Both the position numbers and the translations under genes were made by a program. The notes under the pieces are model-generated. The model did not search any database, was not told where the DNA came from, and saw only the letters and a program-made list of their open reading frames with translations. Source: Streptomyces syringium (GTDB lineage: Bacteria; Actinomycetota; Actinomycetes; Streptomycetales; Streptomycetaceae). Taken from it: a stretch of 64,000 nt of DNA. Of this stretch, positions 9,054-18,348 are shown one piece after another (the first letter of the stretch is position 1; the number at the start of each line of letters is the position of its first letter). Where the stretch lies: contig NZ_JAGIOH010000001.1 in assembly GCF_017876625.1 (NCBI RefSeq), forward strand, positions 2,914,001 to 2,978,000, in the 5' to 3' direction.

Positions 9054-9125
9054 GGCCGTGTGCCCGAGTGGTTGAGGGACTCGCCTGCAAAGCGAGTTAC
9101 GCGGGTTCGATTCCCGCCACGGCCT
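9054..9125 (+). tRNA. tRNA-Cys (GCA)
   Basis: The acceptor stem GGCCGTG (9054-9060) pairs with CACGGCC (9118-9124), followed by discriminator T, the cysteine identity base. The anticodon arm is CTCGC-CTGCAAA-GCGAG, with anticodon GCA. The T arm is GCGGG-TTCGATT-CCCGC. No CCA is encoded. No integrase or duplicated 3' end was seen nearby. Confidence 0.96.
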
Positions 9126-9204
9126 CTGCATGAGTACCCGGGCAGCCGGGTGATGAGTACGGGCCCCGATGCCGGCCGGGGTGGGGCGTCCATACGGTCG
9201 GGGC

Positions 9205-9525
9205 ATGACACAACGAGCCATGTTCCCGCCGCACCAGAGACCGCCCACGTCGCCGCACGACCGCGACGGCGCGGGCACGGCGGCGCTGGTTCTCGCTCTG
9301 TCGACGTGGATGCTGACCACCGTGGACGGGGGGATATTCCTGGTGATCCCGGTCGGCATCGCCGCGATCGTCTGCGGTGTGGTGGGCGTCCGCAGAGCCA
9401 AGCGCGGTGAGGCGAGCAACGGCTGCATGGCTCGCGTGGGGCTCGCTCTCGGATCCGTCATCACCGTCCCGACGACCTGCTTCCTGATGTGGCTGATCGT
9501 GGGGCTGCACGACGCCTACGCGTGA
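9205..9525 (+). CDS. Small DUF4190-like membrane protein
   Basis: A 106-residue protein starting at ATG 9205. A Pro/Arg-rich cytoplasmic N-terminus (about 1-30) is followed by two hydrophobic helices. Between and around them is GVVGVRRAKRGEASNGCMAR, close to the GxxxxRRAxxGxAxNG pattern of DUF4190 proteins. It lies just downstream of tRNA-Cys on the same strand. The function of the family is not known. Confidence 0.7.
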   Translation: MTQRAMFPPHQRPPTSPHDRDGAGTAALVLALSTWMLTTVDGGIFLVIPVGIAAIVCGVVGVRRAKRGEASNGCMARVGLALGSVITVPTTCFLMWLIVGLHDAYA

Positions 9526-9601
9526 ATTCCGGCCACGGGAGGGGCCGGGAGGCGCCTCCCGGATTTTTCGAGCTCGATGACGTCATGTCACAGTCACGCC
9601 C

Positions 9602-10015
9602 ATGACTGAAGAAAACCAGCGCAAGATCGGCCTGCTGGCGGGCATTGCGCTGTCCGCGGGCCTCCTTCCCGGAGTGACCCTCGGCGGCGACAGCCTGCCG
9701 GACACCCTCCTGACGGCGGCCCTGACCGCCCTCCTCTTCATGATCCTGACCACCCTCGTGGACACCACCCCGGCCTTCACCCGCCCCAAGGTCCCGGTGG
9801 TCCTCCTCATCCTCGGAGCGGCCGGCTGGCTCCAGGACACCCTGATATGGCTCCTGGCCGCCTGGCTCTTCGACCTGGCGGGCGGCGACCTCCACGTGAA
9901 CGGCTTCGCCGCGGCGGCCCTGGCGGGCCTGGTCACGCGAACGGTCCTGTGGGCCGCGCTGTGGGTACTCCCCTTGAAGGGGGCGGAAGCGGAGCGGGAA
10001 CGAGTGGCCGGCTGA
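9602..10015 (+). CDS. Four-helix membrane protein of holin-like (YvlD/PF04020-like) type
   Basis: A 137-residue, mostly hydrophobic protein with about four membrane helices and no signal peptide. The segment LAAWLFDLAGGDLHVNGFAA and the helix after it recall the phage-holin-like PF04020 family, an uncertain match. The N-terminus MTEENQRKIG and the C-terminus EAERERVAG are charged and probably cytoplasmic. It lies 76 bases after the small membrane protein gene. The function is unknown. Confidence 0.55.
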   Translation: MTEENQRKIGLLAGIALSAGLLPGVTLGGDSLPDTLLTAALTALLFMILTTLVDTTPAFTRPKVPVVLLILGAAGWLQDTLIWLLAAWLFDLAGGDLHVNGFAAAALAGLVTRTVLWAALWVLPLKGAEAERERVAG

Positions 10016-10336
10016 CGGCTCTTCGCTCACCCCACGCAGTCCGGATTCGCGCCACCGAGCGGAGACACTCCGCGCCGGTGGCGCCTTGCCCTGTCCCCGA
10101 CGGGGAGCTTGAGGCGGTGGCGGCAGAACGCCTCACGAAGTCGGGCTCACCACTTCGGGGCGCGGCAGCACTCCGCGATCCAAACGCAGGACCAGGGCAC
10201 TGCCATGTCTCGCGGGACCACGATGCGCCAGCCTCTTATGACGTACAGCCATAGTCCGCCCATCAACGACCGTATAGCCTCAAAATCGCCTCAACCCAGG
10301 TTCTGACCTCTGGGTTCGTGGGACGTTACGGGACAC
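10016..10336. other. Gene-free stretch with one weak hairpin
   Basis: No convincing coding region or RNA gene was seen. AACCCAG (10293-10299) and CTGGGTT (10310-10316) form a small hairpin. It lies 21 bases past the stop of the leftward immunity gene and may end the toxin operon transcript. GC content falls towards the right end, matching the lower-GC immunity gene. Confidence 0.5.
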
Positions 10337-10723
10337 TCAACCGGCGTCCAGATATGCGGAAATACTTGAGATAAAGACAGTATCGGCAGACGCCCGGATC
10401 CGGGTGTCACTCGACACCACCTCTACGTCAATCACTTCACCGCCACTCAAGACGATGTCAGCGATTGGGTCACTGCTGAAGCCATCCAATGCGATGTCAC
10501 GTACCCCGCCGAGGCAGAGCTCCACCTGAACGGTGTTATACCCCTGAGATTCCCATTTCTTCGGGGCTTTGGCCGGATATTCAGGAAGGTCGAATCGCAA
10601 TTTCAGCACCGGCCCATCCCTATTCAAGCCAATCTCATGAATATGCACGGCCTCCAGCACCGGAGGAGTCCCCGCATAGACACCTTCAATGCCTGCAGAA
10701 TTTTCCAGAAATTCGGTCCACAT
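10337..10723 (-). CDS. Imm50-like immunity protein
   Basis: A 128-residue cytoplasmic protein with no signal or membrane segment. The pattern W-x2-FLENSAGIEGVYAGTPP..., LKLRFDLPEYPAKAPKKW (about residues 40-58) and the following VQVELCLGGVRDIAL resembles the Imm50 immunity family. It starts 18 bases after the stop of the RHS toxin gene, exactly where a cognate immunity gene is expected. Hand counts of three 60-base lines give about 53-58% GC, far below the flanking genes, which is typical of recently exchanged toxin-immunity cassettes. The role is inferred: binding and blocking the toxin tip in the producing cell. Confidence 0.72.
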   Translation of the reverse strand: MWTEFLENSAGIEGVYAGTPPVLEAVHIHEIGLNRDGPVLKLRFDLPEYPAKAPKKWESQGYNTVQVELCLGGVRDIALDGFSSDPIADIVLSGGEVIDVEVVSSDTRIRASADTVFISSISAYLDAG

Positions 10724-10741
10724 TGACAGGTCCCACCCTAC

Positions 10742-13700
10742 TCAGTATTCATAGTGCTGTGCGGTTCCCGGCACCTTGCCGGTTCGAGGATTCTCATACG
10801 GCCTGACATTGAGGTGGCGGCCCTGATTCCCCACCCCACCCTCTCCAAAATCATGACCAGCCGAGTGGTCCTGGACGATCACCCGCTTACCGTCTTCCCT
10901 TGTGTAAATATACTCACGTGTCATAACAGGCTGCCCGTTGTCTCCCATTATTTGACGTCCCGTTCGGTCAGTCATAGGCACCATACGCAGGTCATCCGGC
11001 TGCTGTGACATGGGGATGCCCAGATCCCGCTTGGCGTCTCGGAAGGCAGAATTCCTGCTGGGCGAGTACTTGCGCGCCGGCGGGACCGAACAACCGTCCG
11101 GCGCCAAGCCCAGCGGATCGGCCCAGGAGTAGGGATTGAGAATATAGCTATGGTGATTGGGCGAAGGCTCCAAGCCCAAAGGGTCCGGAGCAATGTAACG
11201 GTAAGCCTCGGGATCGTAGTAGCGGAAGTGGTTGTAGTCCAGGCCCGTTTCGGCATCGTGGTACTGCCCCGGGAAACGGAGAGGGCAGTCGACAGCTCCC
11301 TCCGGCGGAGCCGGCAGGTGGGTTCCCCAGAGTGTGGTGCGGTGCTGCCAGGCCAGGTCACCCGCAGGTGAGACGAGCTCTGTCGGTGTGCCGACGAGGT
11401 CGGTGATGATGGCGTGGAAACGGGCGTCGAACTCGCGCTGCGTGGAGCCGGTGAACTTCGACAGCAGGGAGTCATCCGCCACCCGAGACGCAGTCGGATT
11501 GTGGTCCGTCTGGGTAACCGGGCGGTGAGTACCAGGGGCGTACTCCCAAGTGACCGTCTTGCCATCGAGTGCCGACTGTTCAGCGAGGCGCGTGCCGTCC
11601 CAAGCGAAGGTCGTCTCTTCCTCCACCGATCCGTCGTCCGACAGTCGCTGCTTGGCTGTCCGGCGCCCGAGCGGGTCGTACGCATACCGCCACCGCTCCC
11701 CCTCCGGGGTCACCGCCTCGGTCAGGCGGTCCTCCGCGTTCCACTGGTACGTCCACGTCCGCGTCTGGCCATTGAGCAGCTTGCGCGTCTTGCGGACGAG
11801 GCGGCCCTGCGCGTCGTGCTCGTATGCCGTGCGGCCGGCACGGCGGATGAGGGTCCCTGAGAATTCGCGGTCCCCCGGCGCCGGGTGCTCGGGCGCCGTG
11901 GCGTGCGTGAGGTTGCCCGCGCCGTCGTAGGCGTAGGTCTCCGACCAACCATGGGCGCTCACCGAAGTGACTCGCCCCGTCCGGTCGAGGTCGAAGCGGC
12001 GCGTGCCCGACGTGAGTTCGCGGATCTCAGTGAGGTAGCCGTCCGCCCGGTACGCGTAGGAGCGGTGCTGGAGCAGGCGGTCCGCCGCCTGGTGGTGGCC
12101 GGTGATGGTCTGCGTGGTGAGGCGGTCGGTCGCGTCCCAGGTCTGGGTGAGGGTCGCACCCTCGCCGATGCGGCGCCCGGTCTCGCGGCCTGCGGCGTCA
12201 TAGGTGAAGGTCAGCGATCCCGCGTCGCTGCCCAGCTCGACCGGCCGGCCCGCCGCGTCGTAGGTCCACTCGGACAGCAGACCGGACGGTGTGGTGCGCT
12301 GGGTGCGACGCCCCAGGGCGTCATAGGTGTAGCGCGTCGTGCGGCCGTTGACGGTTTCCGTCAGCGGGCGACCGAGGGCGTCGCGCTCCCAAGTGATCTC
12401 GGCGTCCGCGTTGGCCGTGCGGATCAGGCTGCCCGAGACGTCGTAGGCGTAGGTGGTCGTCTCGCCCGCGTCAGAGCGCTGCTCGGTCGTGCGGCCCAGC
12501 AGGTCACGGGTGAAGTGCAGGGATTCACCCGCACCGTTTATTCGGGAGAGGAGCGCGCCCGCCGCGTCGTGGGTGTAGGCCAGCGTGCGGCCGTTGAAGT
12601 CGGTCTCGGAAACCAACCGGCCCGCCGCGTCATAGTCGTACGACCAGGTCAGCCCCTGCGGATTGGTGACTCCGGTCAGGCGCAGTTCGGTGTCGTAGGC
12701 GAAGTCGTACCGCGTGCCGTTGGGGTCGGTTCGGGAGGCCTGGAGGTCGAAGTGGGTGTGGGTGTGCTCGGTGGTGTTGCCTGCGGGGTCGGTGTGAGTG
12801 AGGAGATTGCCCTCGCCGTCCCACGTCCACGTCTCGCGGGTGCCGTCGGGCTGTTCGCGCCAGAGCGGCTTCCCCTCGGTGGTCCATCCCATCCGGGTGG
12901 TGTGGCCCAGCGGGTCGATCGCTTCGGTGACCCGGCCGAAGGCATCACGACGGACCGTCGTGGTGTGACCGAGCGGATCGACGACGGCCAGGGGCAGACC
13001 GGCCGGATTGAAGGTGATGCGATGGGTGTGGCCGAGGGCGTCGGTGACAGCGGTCAGGCGGCCGGAGTCGTCGTAGCTGTAGCTGGTTTCCGCGCCTGCC
13101 GGGTCCGTTGTGGTGAGGCGGTTGCCCCGTTCGTCATAGGTGTGCAGCCACCTGGCTCCGGCCGGTTCGATGACCTCGGTCGGCTGGCACAGCGGGTTGT
13201 AGGTCGCTTGTGCCGTTGAGCCGTCGGGCAGGGTGGCACGGTGGAGGTTTCCGGCCTCGTCGTATGCGTAGCGCGTGGTGCGGCCGAGTGGATCGGTGAT
13301 CGACAGGCGCTGGTCGCCCCTCGCATCCCACTCCGTGAGGGTGGTGTGCCCCAGCGGGTCGATCTCTTCGACGACCTGGCAGTCGGCATTGTGCCGGTAC
13401 GTACGTTGGCGCCCCACGGAGTCGGTGACGGTGGTGGTGCGGGACTCGTCGTCGTAGGACAGGGCGCCGGAGAGGAAACCGTCACTGCCTTCGGTGCGTA
13501 CGACACGACCGCGTGAGTCGTAGACGTAGCTGTACGAGGTGGCGTTGCGGTCGGTCCAGGAGGTGATCCGGCCTTCGGCGTCGTACGTGAAACGCAGCGG
13601 CTTGCCGCTGGAGTTGATGACCTCGGCGAGGTTGCCCGCGTCGTCGTAGCCGTAGCGGACCAGGACCGTACCGCCGCCGAAGTCCTCCCGCGGCTCGTAG

Positions 13701-15052
13701 AGCGATGGCGCCTTGTCCAGCAGCCTCAGGGCGGTGACGCGCGGGCCTTGGGTGTCGACGGCCACGTAGTAGCCGCCCGTGTGCCGGATCCCGGTCGGGA
13801 CACCCCCCAGGGAACGCTCAATGTCGATGCGTGCCCCGTTGCGGTCCTGCACGCTTTCCAGCGGCAGCTGCACCGCGCCGGGAACATCGGTGGGTGAGGC
13901 GCCACCGAAGGTGCGTACGACTCCGGTGAACGGGTCGGTGATGGTGAGGGCACCATCGGGTGTGCCGTCCCACGACAGCGGCCATCGCGGCCCCTTGACC
14001 GGGAGGGCGGGGGTGGAAGGGTCCGGCACCGGATACACCAGCCGCATGCCATCGGCTGCGGCGAACACCACGCCCTCAGCGTCCAGTTGAACGCGCTCAT
14101 CGAGCGTGGAGGCCCAGGAGGGGCCGAACCAGCCACCTGCCCGGTACGAGGACAGATGGGTGCGCTCCACGACCAGCGGCAGATCACCGGGCAGCGTGAC
14201 GTCGGTCTGCGGCAGCAGCATGGCCCCGGTCGCGACATCGATCGGGTCCAGATCACACTTGATCGAACACGTGGGCCGGGCGGCCGCCGGGAGCTCGACG
14301 ATGTTGGGCCGGAGGTTGCTCTTGAGCAGGTTACGGTAGCCGCCGGCCAAGGCTGCATTGCGCGTGAGGGCGCCCACACCGCCCAGCGCTCCGCCGAACA
14401 TCCCGCCGAACAGCATGCCGTCCTTCGCGGCGGCATTGACCTCAGGCAGGCTGAAACCGCCTTGCAGCCCGGCGGCGATCTTCATCGGCTGCGCGACGGC
14501 CAGGTTGACGGCTACCGACTCCACCCCGGAGAAGGCGGCGGCGATGAGAGTCGTGGCCGCGATCTCGGCGGCGACAGCAGAGATGGTGACACCCATCGTG
14601 GCACCCAGTCGGATGATCCCCGCGGCCGCGACGGCAGACGCTTCGGCAGAGGCTCCCAAGGTGAACGCCGCAAGGCCGAAACCGGCGACGATGACCGCGC
14701 CATTGATGGCGAGAGCATTCTGAAGCTTATCGACGGCGTCCTCGATGGCTTTCGCCAGCTTTTCGAGGCCCGTCGCCATCTCCCGTGCGGCCTTCGCGAT
14801 ATCGCTCAGCCAGCCCTTTCCTCCGTCGCCCGCGTAGCGGCTCCAGAAGACCTCGAAGGCGTCAATCGCCTCGCCCTTGTTGTTGCGTATGAGCGCGCCG
14901 GCCGTGTTGTTCACGGGCGTACGCACCGCATCGACACTGTCAGCGAATGTCTGCCAAGCGGCAGCGGCCTTGCGCAGCTTGCCCGGATCACCGTCCGGCC
15001 AGTGCAGGCCTATCTTCTCGAGGGCGTTCTTCGCCTCGTCCGCAAAACTCAC
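10742..15052 (-). CDS. RHS-repeat polymorphic toxin, WXG-like N-terminus, HNH/EndoVII-type nuclease tip
   Basis: A 1436-residue modular protein. Residues about 1-110 are a helical WXG/ESX-like leader; about 110-235 form a Gly/Ala-rich hydrophobic region. A DUF6531-like domain follows at about 258-400 (DPIDVATGAMLL, then LPLVVERTHLSSYR). Roughly 460-1180 are YD/RHS repeats (patterns such as YAYDAAGNLTHAT, WTYDAAGRPVE). The RHS core is LDYNHFRYYDPEAYRYIAPD, ending in DPLGL. The variable tip, about residues 1317-1436, carries DHSAGHDFGEGG and a late HYEY. His1396, His1400, His1413 and His1433 are candidate catalytic or metal residues of an HNH/endonuclease VII-fold nuclease. The ATG overlaps the WXG100 stop (ATGA). 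The target is presumably DNA of rival bacteria. The exact nuclease subfamily is not certain. Confidence 0.88.
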   Translation of the reverse strand: MSFADEAKNALEKIGLHWPDGDPGKLRKAAAAWQTFADSVDAVRTPVNNTAGALIRNNKGEAIDAFEVFWSRYAGDGGKGWLSDIAKAAREMATGLEKLAKAIEDAVDKLQNALAINGAVIVAGFGLAAFTLGASAEASAVAAAGIIRLGATMGVTISAVAAEIAATTLIAAAFSGVESVAVNLAVAQPMKIAAGLQGGFSLPEVNAAAKDGMLFGGMFGGALGGVGALTRNAALAGGYRNLLKSNLRPNIVELPAAARPTCSIKCDLDPIDVATGAMLLPQTDVTLPGDLPLVVERTHLSSYRAGGWFGPSWASTLDERVQLDAEGVVFAAADGMRLVYPVPDPSTPALPVKGPRWPLSWDGTPDGALTITDPFTGVVRTFGGASPTDVPGAVQLPLESVQDRNGARIDIERSLGGVPTGIRHTGGYYVAVDTQGPRVTALRLLDKAPSLYEPREDFGGGTVLVRYGYDDAGNLAEVINSSGKPLRFTYDAEGRITSWTDRNATSYSYVYDSRGRVVRTEGSDGFLSGALSYDDESRTTTVTDSVGRQRTYRHNADCQVVEEIDPLGHTTLTEWDARGDQRLSITDPLGRTTRYAYDEAGNLHRATLPDGSTAQATYNPLCQPTEVIEPAGARWLHTYDERGNRLTTTDPAGAETSYSYDDSGRLTAVTDALGHTHRITFNPAGLPLAVVDPLGHTTTVRRDAFGRVTEAIDPLGHTTRMGWTTEGKPLWREQPDGTRETWTWDGEGNLLTHTDPAGNTTEHTHTHFDLQASRTDPNGTRYDFAYDTELRLTGVTNPQGLTWSYDYDAAGRLVSETDFNGRTLAYTHDAAGALLSRINGAGESLHFTRDLLGRTTEQRSDAGETTTYAYDVSGSLIRTANADAEITWERDALGRPLTETVNGRTTRYTYDALGRRTQRTTPSGLLSEWTYDAAGRPVELGSDAGSLTFTYDAAGRETGRRIGEGATLTQTWDATDRLTTQTITGHHQAADRLLQHRSYAYRADGYLTEIRELTSGTRRFDLDRTGRVTSVSAHGWSETYAYDGAGNLTHATAPEHPAPGDREFSGTLIRRAGRTAYEHDAQGRLVRKTRKLLNGQTRTWTYQWNAEDRLTEAVTPEGERWRYAYDPLGRRTAKQRLSDDGSVEEETTFAWDGTRLAEQSALDGKTVTWEYAPGTHRPVTQTDHNPTASRVADDSLLSKFTGSTQREFDARFHAIITDLVGTPTELVSPAGDLAWQHRTTLWGTHLPAPPEGAVDCPLRFPGQYHDAETGLDYNHFRYYDPEAYRYIAPDPLGLEPSPNHHSYILNPYSWADPLGLAPDGCSVPPARKYSPSRNSAFRDAKRDLGIPMSQQPDDLRMVPMTDRTGRQIMGDNGQPVMTREYIYTREDGKRVIVQDHSAGHDFGEGGVGNQGRHLNVRPYENPRTGKVPGTAQHYEY

Positions 15053-15393
15053 TTGGCGCCGCCATGTCCCGGCTTGGCCTTCGCGAACATACCCGCGATC
15101 AACTCGTCATTCTCGACATGGCCGTCCGCCATGTCGTTCATCGCCTCATGGATGCTGACAAGTCCCAGGACGAGGGTGGCTGTAGCGCTCTCGATCGACT
15201 TCTGCTTCTTGAGGTAGGACGCCGCGAACTCCTGGACCCCGTCGTCATCACCCCAGGGTTCACCAAGACCGTCCAAGGTCTGTACGAGCTTGGTGAGGGC
15301 ATCACTCAACTTCTGGCTCTGCTCGTGAAAGACCGGCGCGGACGACTTGATGTCCTCGGTCTTGATGTCCAGGACCTTGCCGCTGTCACTCAC
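15049..15393 (-). CDS. WXG100-type partner protein of the RHS toxin
   Basis: A 114-residue helical protein of WXG100 size with no signal peptide. The turn motif is EPWGDDDGVQEF (W47-G48), the W-G-x-D variant common in Streptomyces WXG100 proteins. It is framed by helices with SDALTKLVQTLDGL and a C-terminal AMNDMADGHVENDELIAGMF. Its stop overlaps the toxin start by four bases, so the two are translationally coupled. The expected role, by family, is to pair with the WXG-like N-terminus of the toxin as a type VII secretion co-substrate or chaperone. Confidence 0.8.
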   Translation of the reverse strand: MSDSGKVLDIKTEDIKSSAPVFHEQSQKLSDALTKLVQTLDGLGEPWGDDDGVQEFAASYLKKQKSIESATATLVLGLVSIHEAMNDMADGHVENDELIAGMFAKAKPGHGGAK

Positions 15394-15496
15394 GACGCGT
15401 CTCCCCCATGGGGTTCCGTGCCGGAACCCTTACGACTGGTGCCTTGTTGTCTGAACGGTGTGCGATGCGATCTGATCGCGTGGATTTCTGCGCACG

Positions 15497-16714
15497 CTAC
15501 ATCTGGCGTGACCTACGACGCCTCTTGAGCCCTACGGATACGGCGACCGCCACGGCGACTACGGCTGCGCCGCCTGCTGCGAGGACGTTGCGCGTCGAGA
15601 GCAGGCCGTCGGCTTTGTCGGCGGGGTTCGCGGTGGAACGTCCGGGCATGCCGCCGGTGGCTCGGGACGCGGTTGCCTGCGGTGCGGGTGAGGCGTAGTT
15701 GGGGCCCGGGAGAGGGTTCACGTCCGCGGGGCCCGGGTCCCCCGGGTTTTTGAGGGCGATGCGGGGGCGGACTACGCCGTAGCCGATCGAGTCGCTGCGC
15801 TTGTCGCCGTTCTGGGGGCCGCCGGCGGTGTTGATGAGGACGCGGGTGATTTGGTTGGCGGTCCAGTCGGGGTGGACGGACCATAGGAGGGCGGCGGAGG
15901 CGGAAGCCAGGGCGGTGGCGTCACTGGTGCCGTGGCCTCGGCAGATCCCGGTGCCGCCCTTGCAGGTCGTGACCATGTTGTCGCCTGGGGCGGCGAGGTC
16001 TACTTGCGGGCCGTGTTCCGACTCGGCTGTCGCCTTGATGTCCTCGTCGACTGCCGCTACGCCTACCACTCCTGGAAATGCGGCGGGAAAGACAACAGCG
16101 TTGTCCTTGCGGCCGCGGTTTCCGACGCTCGCGAACACCAGCTTCCCCTTGGACAGGGCATATTCCACTGCCTTCTTTTGTTCCGGGACCTCCCCTGGGC
16201 CCCCCATCGAAATGTTGATGATCTTGGCCTCGGAATCCGCAGCGAACCGGATCGCATCACTCATGGCTACGCCCGGAAGCTTCTGGGTCGCAGGGGCTTT
16301 GTCACTGATAACCCGCAGAGGCAAAATCTTGACCCCGGGCGCGAGGCCGAAGGATCCGGAACCTGCGTTGCTCTTACCAGTTCCTGCGATGAGTACTGCC
16401 ATCGACGTCCCATGGCCTTCATAGTCCGAGTGGGCGCCTCCCGCGATCCCGGAGAAGTCCTCGCCAGGGAGAACTTGCCCCCGGAGGTCTGGCAGTTCCG
16501 CGTCCACACCACTGTCGATGACGGCCACTGTCACACCGGCACCCGTGCTCGTCTGCCACATCTCCTCAGCATGCATCGCGTCCAGGTACCACTGTTGCGA
16601 GCGGAGAGTGTCAGCAGCCTGCGCCGATCCAACGGACACAGCGAAAGCAGCAAGGATGGTGGTCGCGGACACCGCGCCTCTCCTAAAAACACCGATACCA
16701 GTGTTTCGATGCAT
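15497..16714 (-). CDS. Mycosin-type subtilisin (S8) serine protease, type VII secretion-associated
   Basis: A 405-residue protein. The ATG at 16712-16714 has AGGAAGAG just upstream; an earlier in-frame TTG is less likely. A signal peptide spans residues 1-34 (AFAVSVGSAQAA). The S8 triad is readable: Asp67 in AVIDSGVD, His101 in YEGHGTSM and Ser264 in HGTSDATAL, with oxyanion Asn199. The C-terminal part has a Pro/Ala-rich stalk, then a membrane helix (about 375-396) and an RRRRSRQ tail. This is the MycP layout, with the protease domain outside the membrane. Mycosins are needed for ESX secretion. Here it sits inside the toxin operon, but no EccC/EccD genes are in the window. Confidence 0.85.
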   Translation of the reverse strand: MHRNTGIGVFRRGAVSATTILAAFAVSVGSAQAADTLRSQQWYLDAMHAEEMWQTSTGAGVTVAVIDSGVDAELPDLRGQVLPGEDFSGIAGGAHSDYEGHGTSMAVLIAGTGKSNAGSGSFGLAPGVKILPLRVISDKAPATQKLPGVAMSDAIRFAADSEAKIINISMGGPGEVPEQKKAVEYALSKGKLVFASVGNRGRKDNAVVFPAAFPGVVGVAAVDEDIKATAESEHGPQVDLAAPGDNMVTTCKGGTGICRGHGTSDATALASASAALLWSVHPDWTANQITRVLINTAGGPQNGDKRSDSIGYGVVRPRIALKNPGDPGPADVNPLPGPNYASPAPQATASRATGGMPGRSTANPADKADGLLSTRNVLAAGGAAVVAVAVAVSVGLKRRRRSRQM

Positions 16715-16740
16715 GCTCTTCCTATGCTCTCCGGCCAACG

Positions 16741-18348
16741 TCAGTCCACGACCGGAGGAATGATCCGGCGATTGCCATATAGCCAGGCGTCCCCGTCCTC
16801 GATCAGGTAGTCGGGGCGCTGCTCCCTCTGTCCTCGGCTAGTCTCCCTACGATTGGTTGGGGCCTGCCCGGGGTTGCGTACCAAACCAGTCCCGCCCTGT
16901 GTGAACGGCCGGTCGACGGCACCGGAACGCGGTTGCGCCTGTCCACCTACAATTCCCCCAGTCTCAGTGGCCAGGCGCCGTCCACCAATGCCAGCGCGCC
17001 CCTGAGCACCGACAGGGGCCCCGGGCGTGATCCCCCCAAGGCCGTGGCCCATCGGAGGACGGCCTTGGACAGACTCTGTTCCGATAACCGTGCCTCGGGG
17101 TACCTGGGCCGACGGCTGACCAGGCGGTCGGATCATGGGACGGCCTCCGACGACACCGTCGTTCGGTACACCAGTCGTCGGCACGTTGATTCGTGCAACG
17201 CCCGGCCCTGGCCTTGGCACCAGCCCTCCGACCGTTCCCTGCTTCGGGATTGCCCCACCGCCAGCGCCCTGCGCCGGCATCCCCGGCACTGTCCTTGCGG
17301 GGGCTTCGCCGTGGCCCATTCCGGTGGGCTTCCCTGGCTTTACACGCCCCATCGGTGGCAGTCCAGGTGCTGGCAACTGGGCGCGGGCCGGAACCCCTTC
17401 AACACCAGAAGGGACAACCAGCCCGTCGGACGGGTAGGCCGGAACCCTGGGGACGGCCACACCACCATCAACGTCCATGGAGACAGGCGAAGTTTCGGAG
17501 TGCGACGAGGTGACGGAACCGGCGCCTGCCTTCGCCACGGACGCATATGCTGACGCACCTGATGTGTCAGCTTGACCCGCTTCAGTTGCATGCGCGCCTT
17601 GCTGCGTAGAGTCACCGCTGGCGGCAGGGTTCGTGCCCCCTAGAGCGTTGGGGTTCGGGACGTACTCCCGATCACGGTAGTCCGATGGCGGCATCCGATC
17701 AGGCCGAATCGGCTGAAACACCGGCCTCTCCACCTGCCCCATGTTGTGCGCCGACCACACATAAGACCCCGCGAGCTGCCGCATCAGCCGCACCGCCTCC
17801 GCGTGGTCCTCGTCGAGCCGCTTCTGGGCCGCCGTCGCGGCCTCCGGGGTGGGGCCGGCCAGGACGCCGCCGCCCGGCTTCGGGGCGTCGGAGGAAGTCG
17901 GGGGCTTGAGGAGGAAGCCGCCCGGGTGCTGGGAGAGGTAGTCGTTCAGGGTCGCCTTCGACGCCGCTGAGTACTCCGGCATCGACGTCTTGACCCTGCT
18001 CAGCATGTCCGCCGCGTGGCCCATCCACGTGCCCGCCTTGTCGCTGAACTCTCCCAGCCGCGTCGTGGCATTGACCATGTTCGCGCCCCACGCGCGGAAG
18101 GCGTCGCCGGCCTCGCCCTCCCAGTTGACGTGGGACATGTACGTCCGGAGGTCTTCGCCGATCTCGCCGATGGCGACTCCGGCGGCCTTGAGCCTGTCGC
18201 CGAGTGCCTGGGTCGCAGCCGCGTCCGCGCTCTCGATCATCGCGCGCAGCTGCTCGTGGGACTGCGACTCGAAGTCCGAGGTGATCACAGCGGGGTTGAC
18301 GGTCCGCCGGATGACCGGGCCTACGCCGCCCGGAGGTGGGGTGGTCAT
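16741..18348 (-). CDS. Long WXG-domain protein with Pro/Gly-rich tail
   Basis: A 535-residue protein starting at the ATG 18346-18348, which overlaps the upstream stop (TGATG). Residues about 25-165 are a helical WXG/PPE-like secretion domain with the W76-E-G78 turn in HVNWEGEAGDAFRAWG. A long Pro/Gly-rich low-complexity region (about 230-500) contains many GGxxP and VPxP segments. The short conserved C-terminus is DYLIEDGDAWLYGNRRIIPP (last 25 residues). The architecture matches actinomycete ESX substrates found beside mycosins. It probably forms part of the secreted or surface apparatus. No enzymatic domain was recognised. Confidence 0.72.
   Translation of the reverse strand: MTTPPPGGVGPVIRRTVNPAVITSDFESQSHEQLRAMIESADAAATQALGDRLKAAGVAIGEIGEDLRTYMSHVNWEGEAGDAFRAWGANMVNATTRLGEFSDKAGTWMGHAADMLSRVKTSMPEYSAASKATLNDYLSQHPGGFLLKPPTSSDAPKPGGGVLAGPTPEAATAAQKRLDEDHAEAVRLMRQLAGSYVWSAHNMGQVERPVFQPIRPDRMPPSDYRDREYVPNPNALGGTNPAASGDSTQQGAHATEAGQADTSGASAYASVAKAGAGSVTSSHSETSPVSMDVDGGVAVPRVPAYPSDGLVVPSGVEGVPARAQLPAPGLPPMGRVKPGKPTGMGHGEAPARTVPGMPAQGAGGGAIPKQGTVGGLVPRPGPGVARINVPTTGVPNDGVVGGRPMIRPPGQPSAQVPRGTVIGTESVQGRPPMGHGLGGITPGAPVGAQGRAGIGGRRLATETGGIVGGQAQPRSGAVDRPFTQGGTGLVRNPGQAPTNRRETSRGQREQRPDYLIEDGDAWLYGNRRIIPPVVD

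Noticed and set aside
9054..10016. tRNA-Cys as an integration site for a mobile element reaching the toxin operon
   Set aside because: No integrase, no direct repeat of the tRNA 3' end, and the intervening genes look ordinary.
10742..15052. Teneurin-like or insecticidal Tc-type RHS protein
   Set aside because: The WXG-like leader, coupled WXG100 gene, short nuclease tip and immunity gene fit a bacterial polymorphic toxin better.
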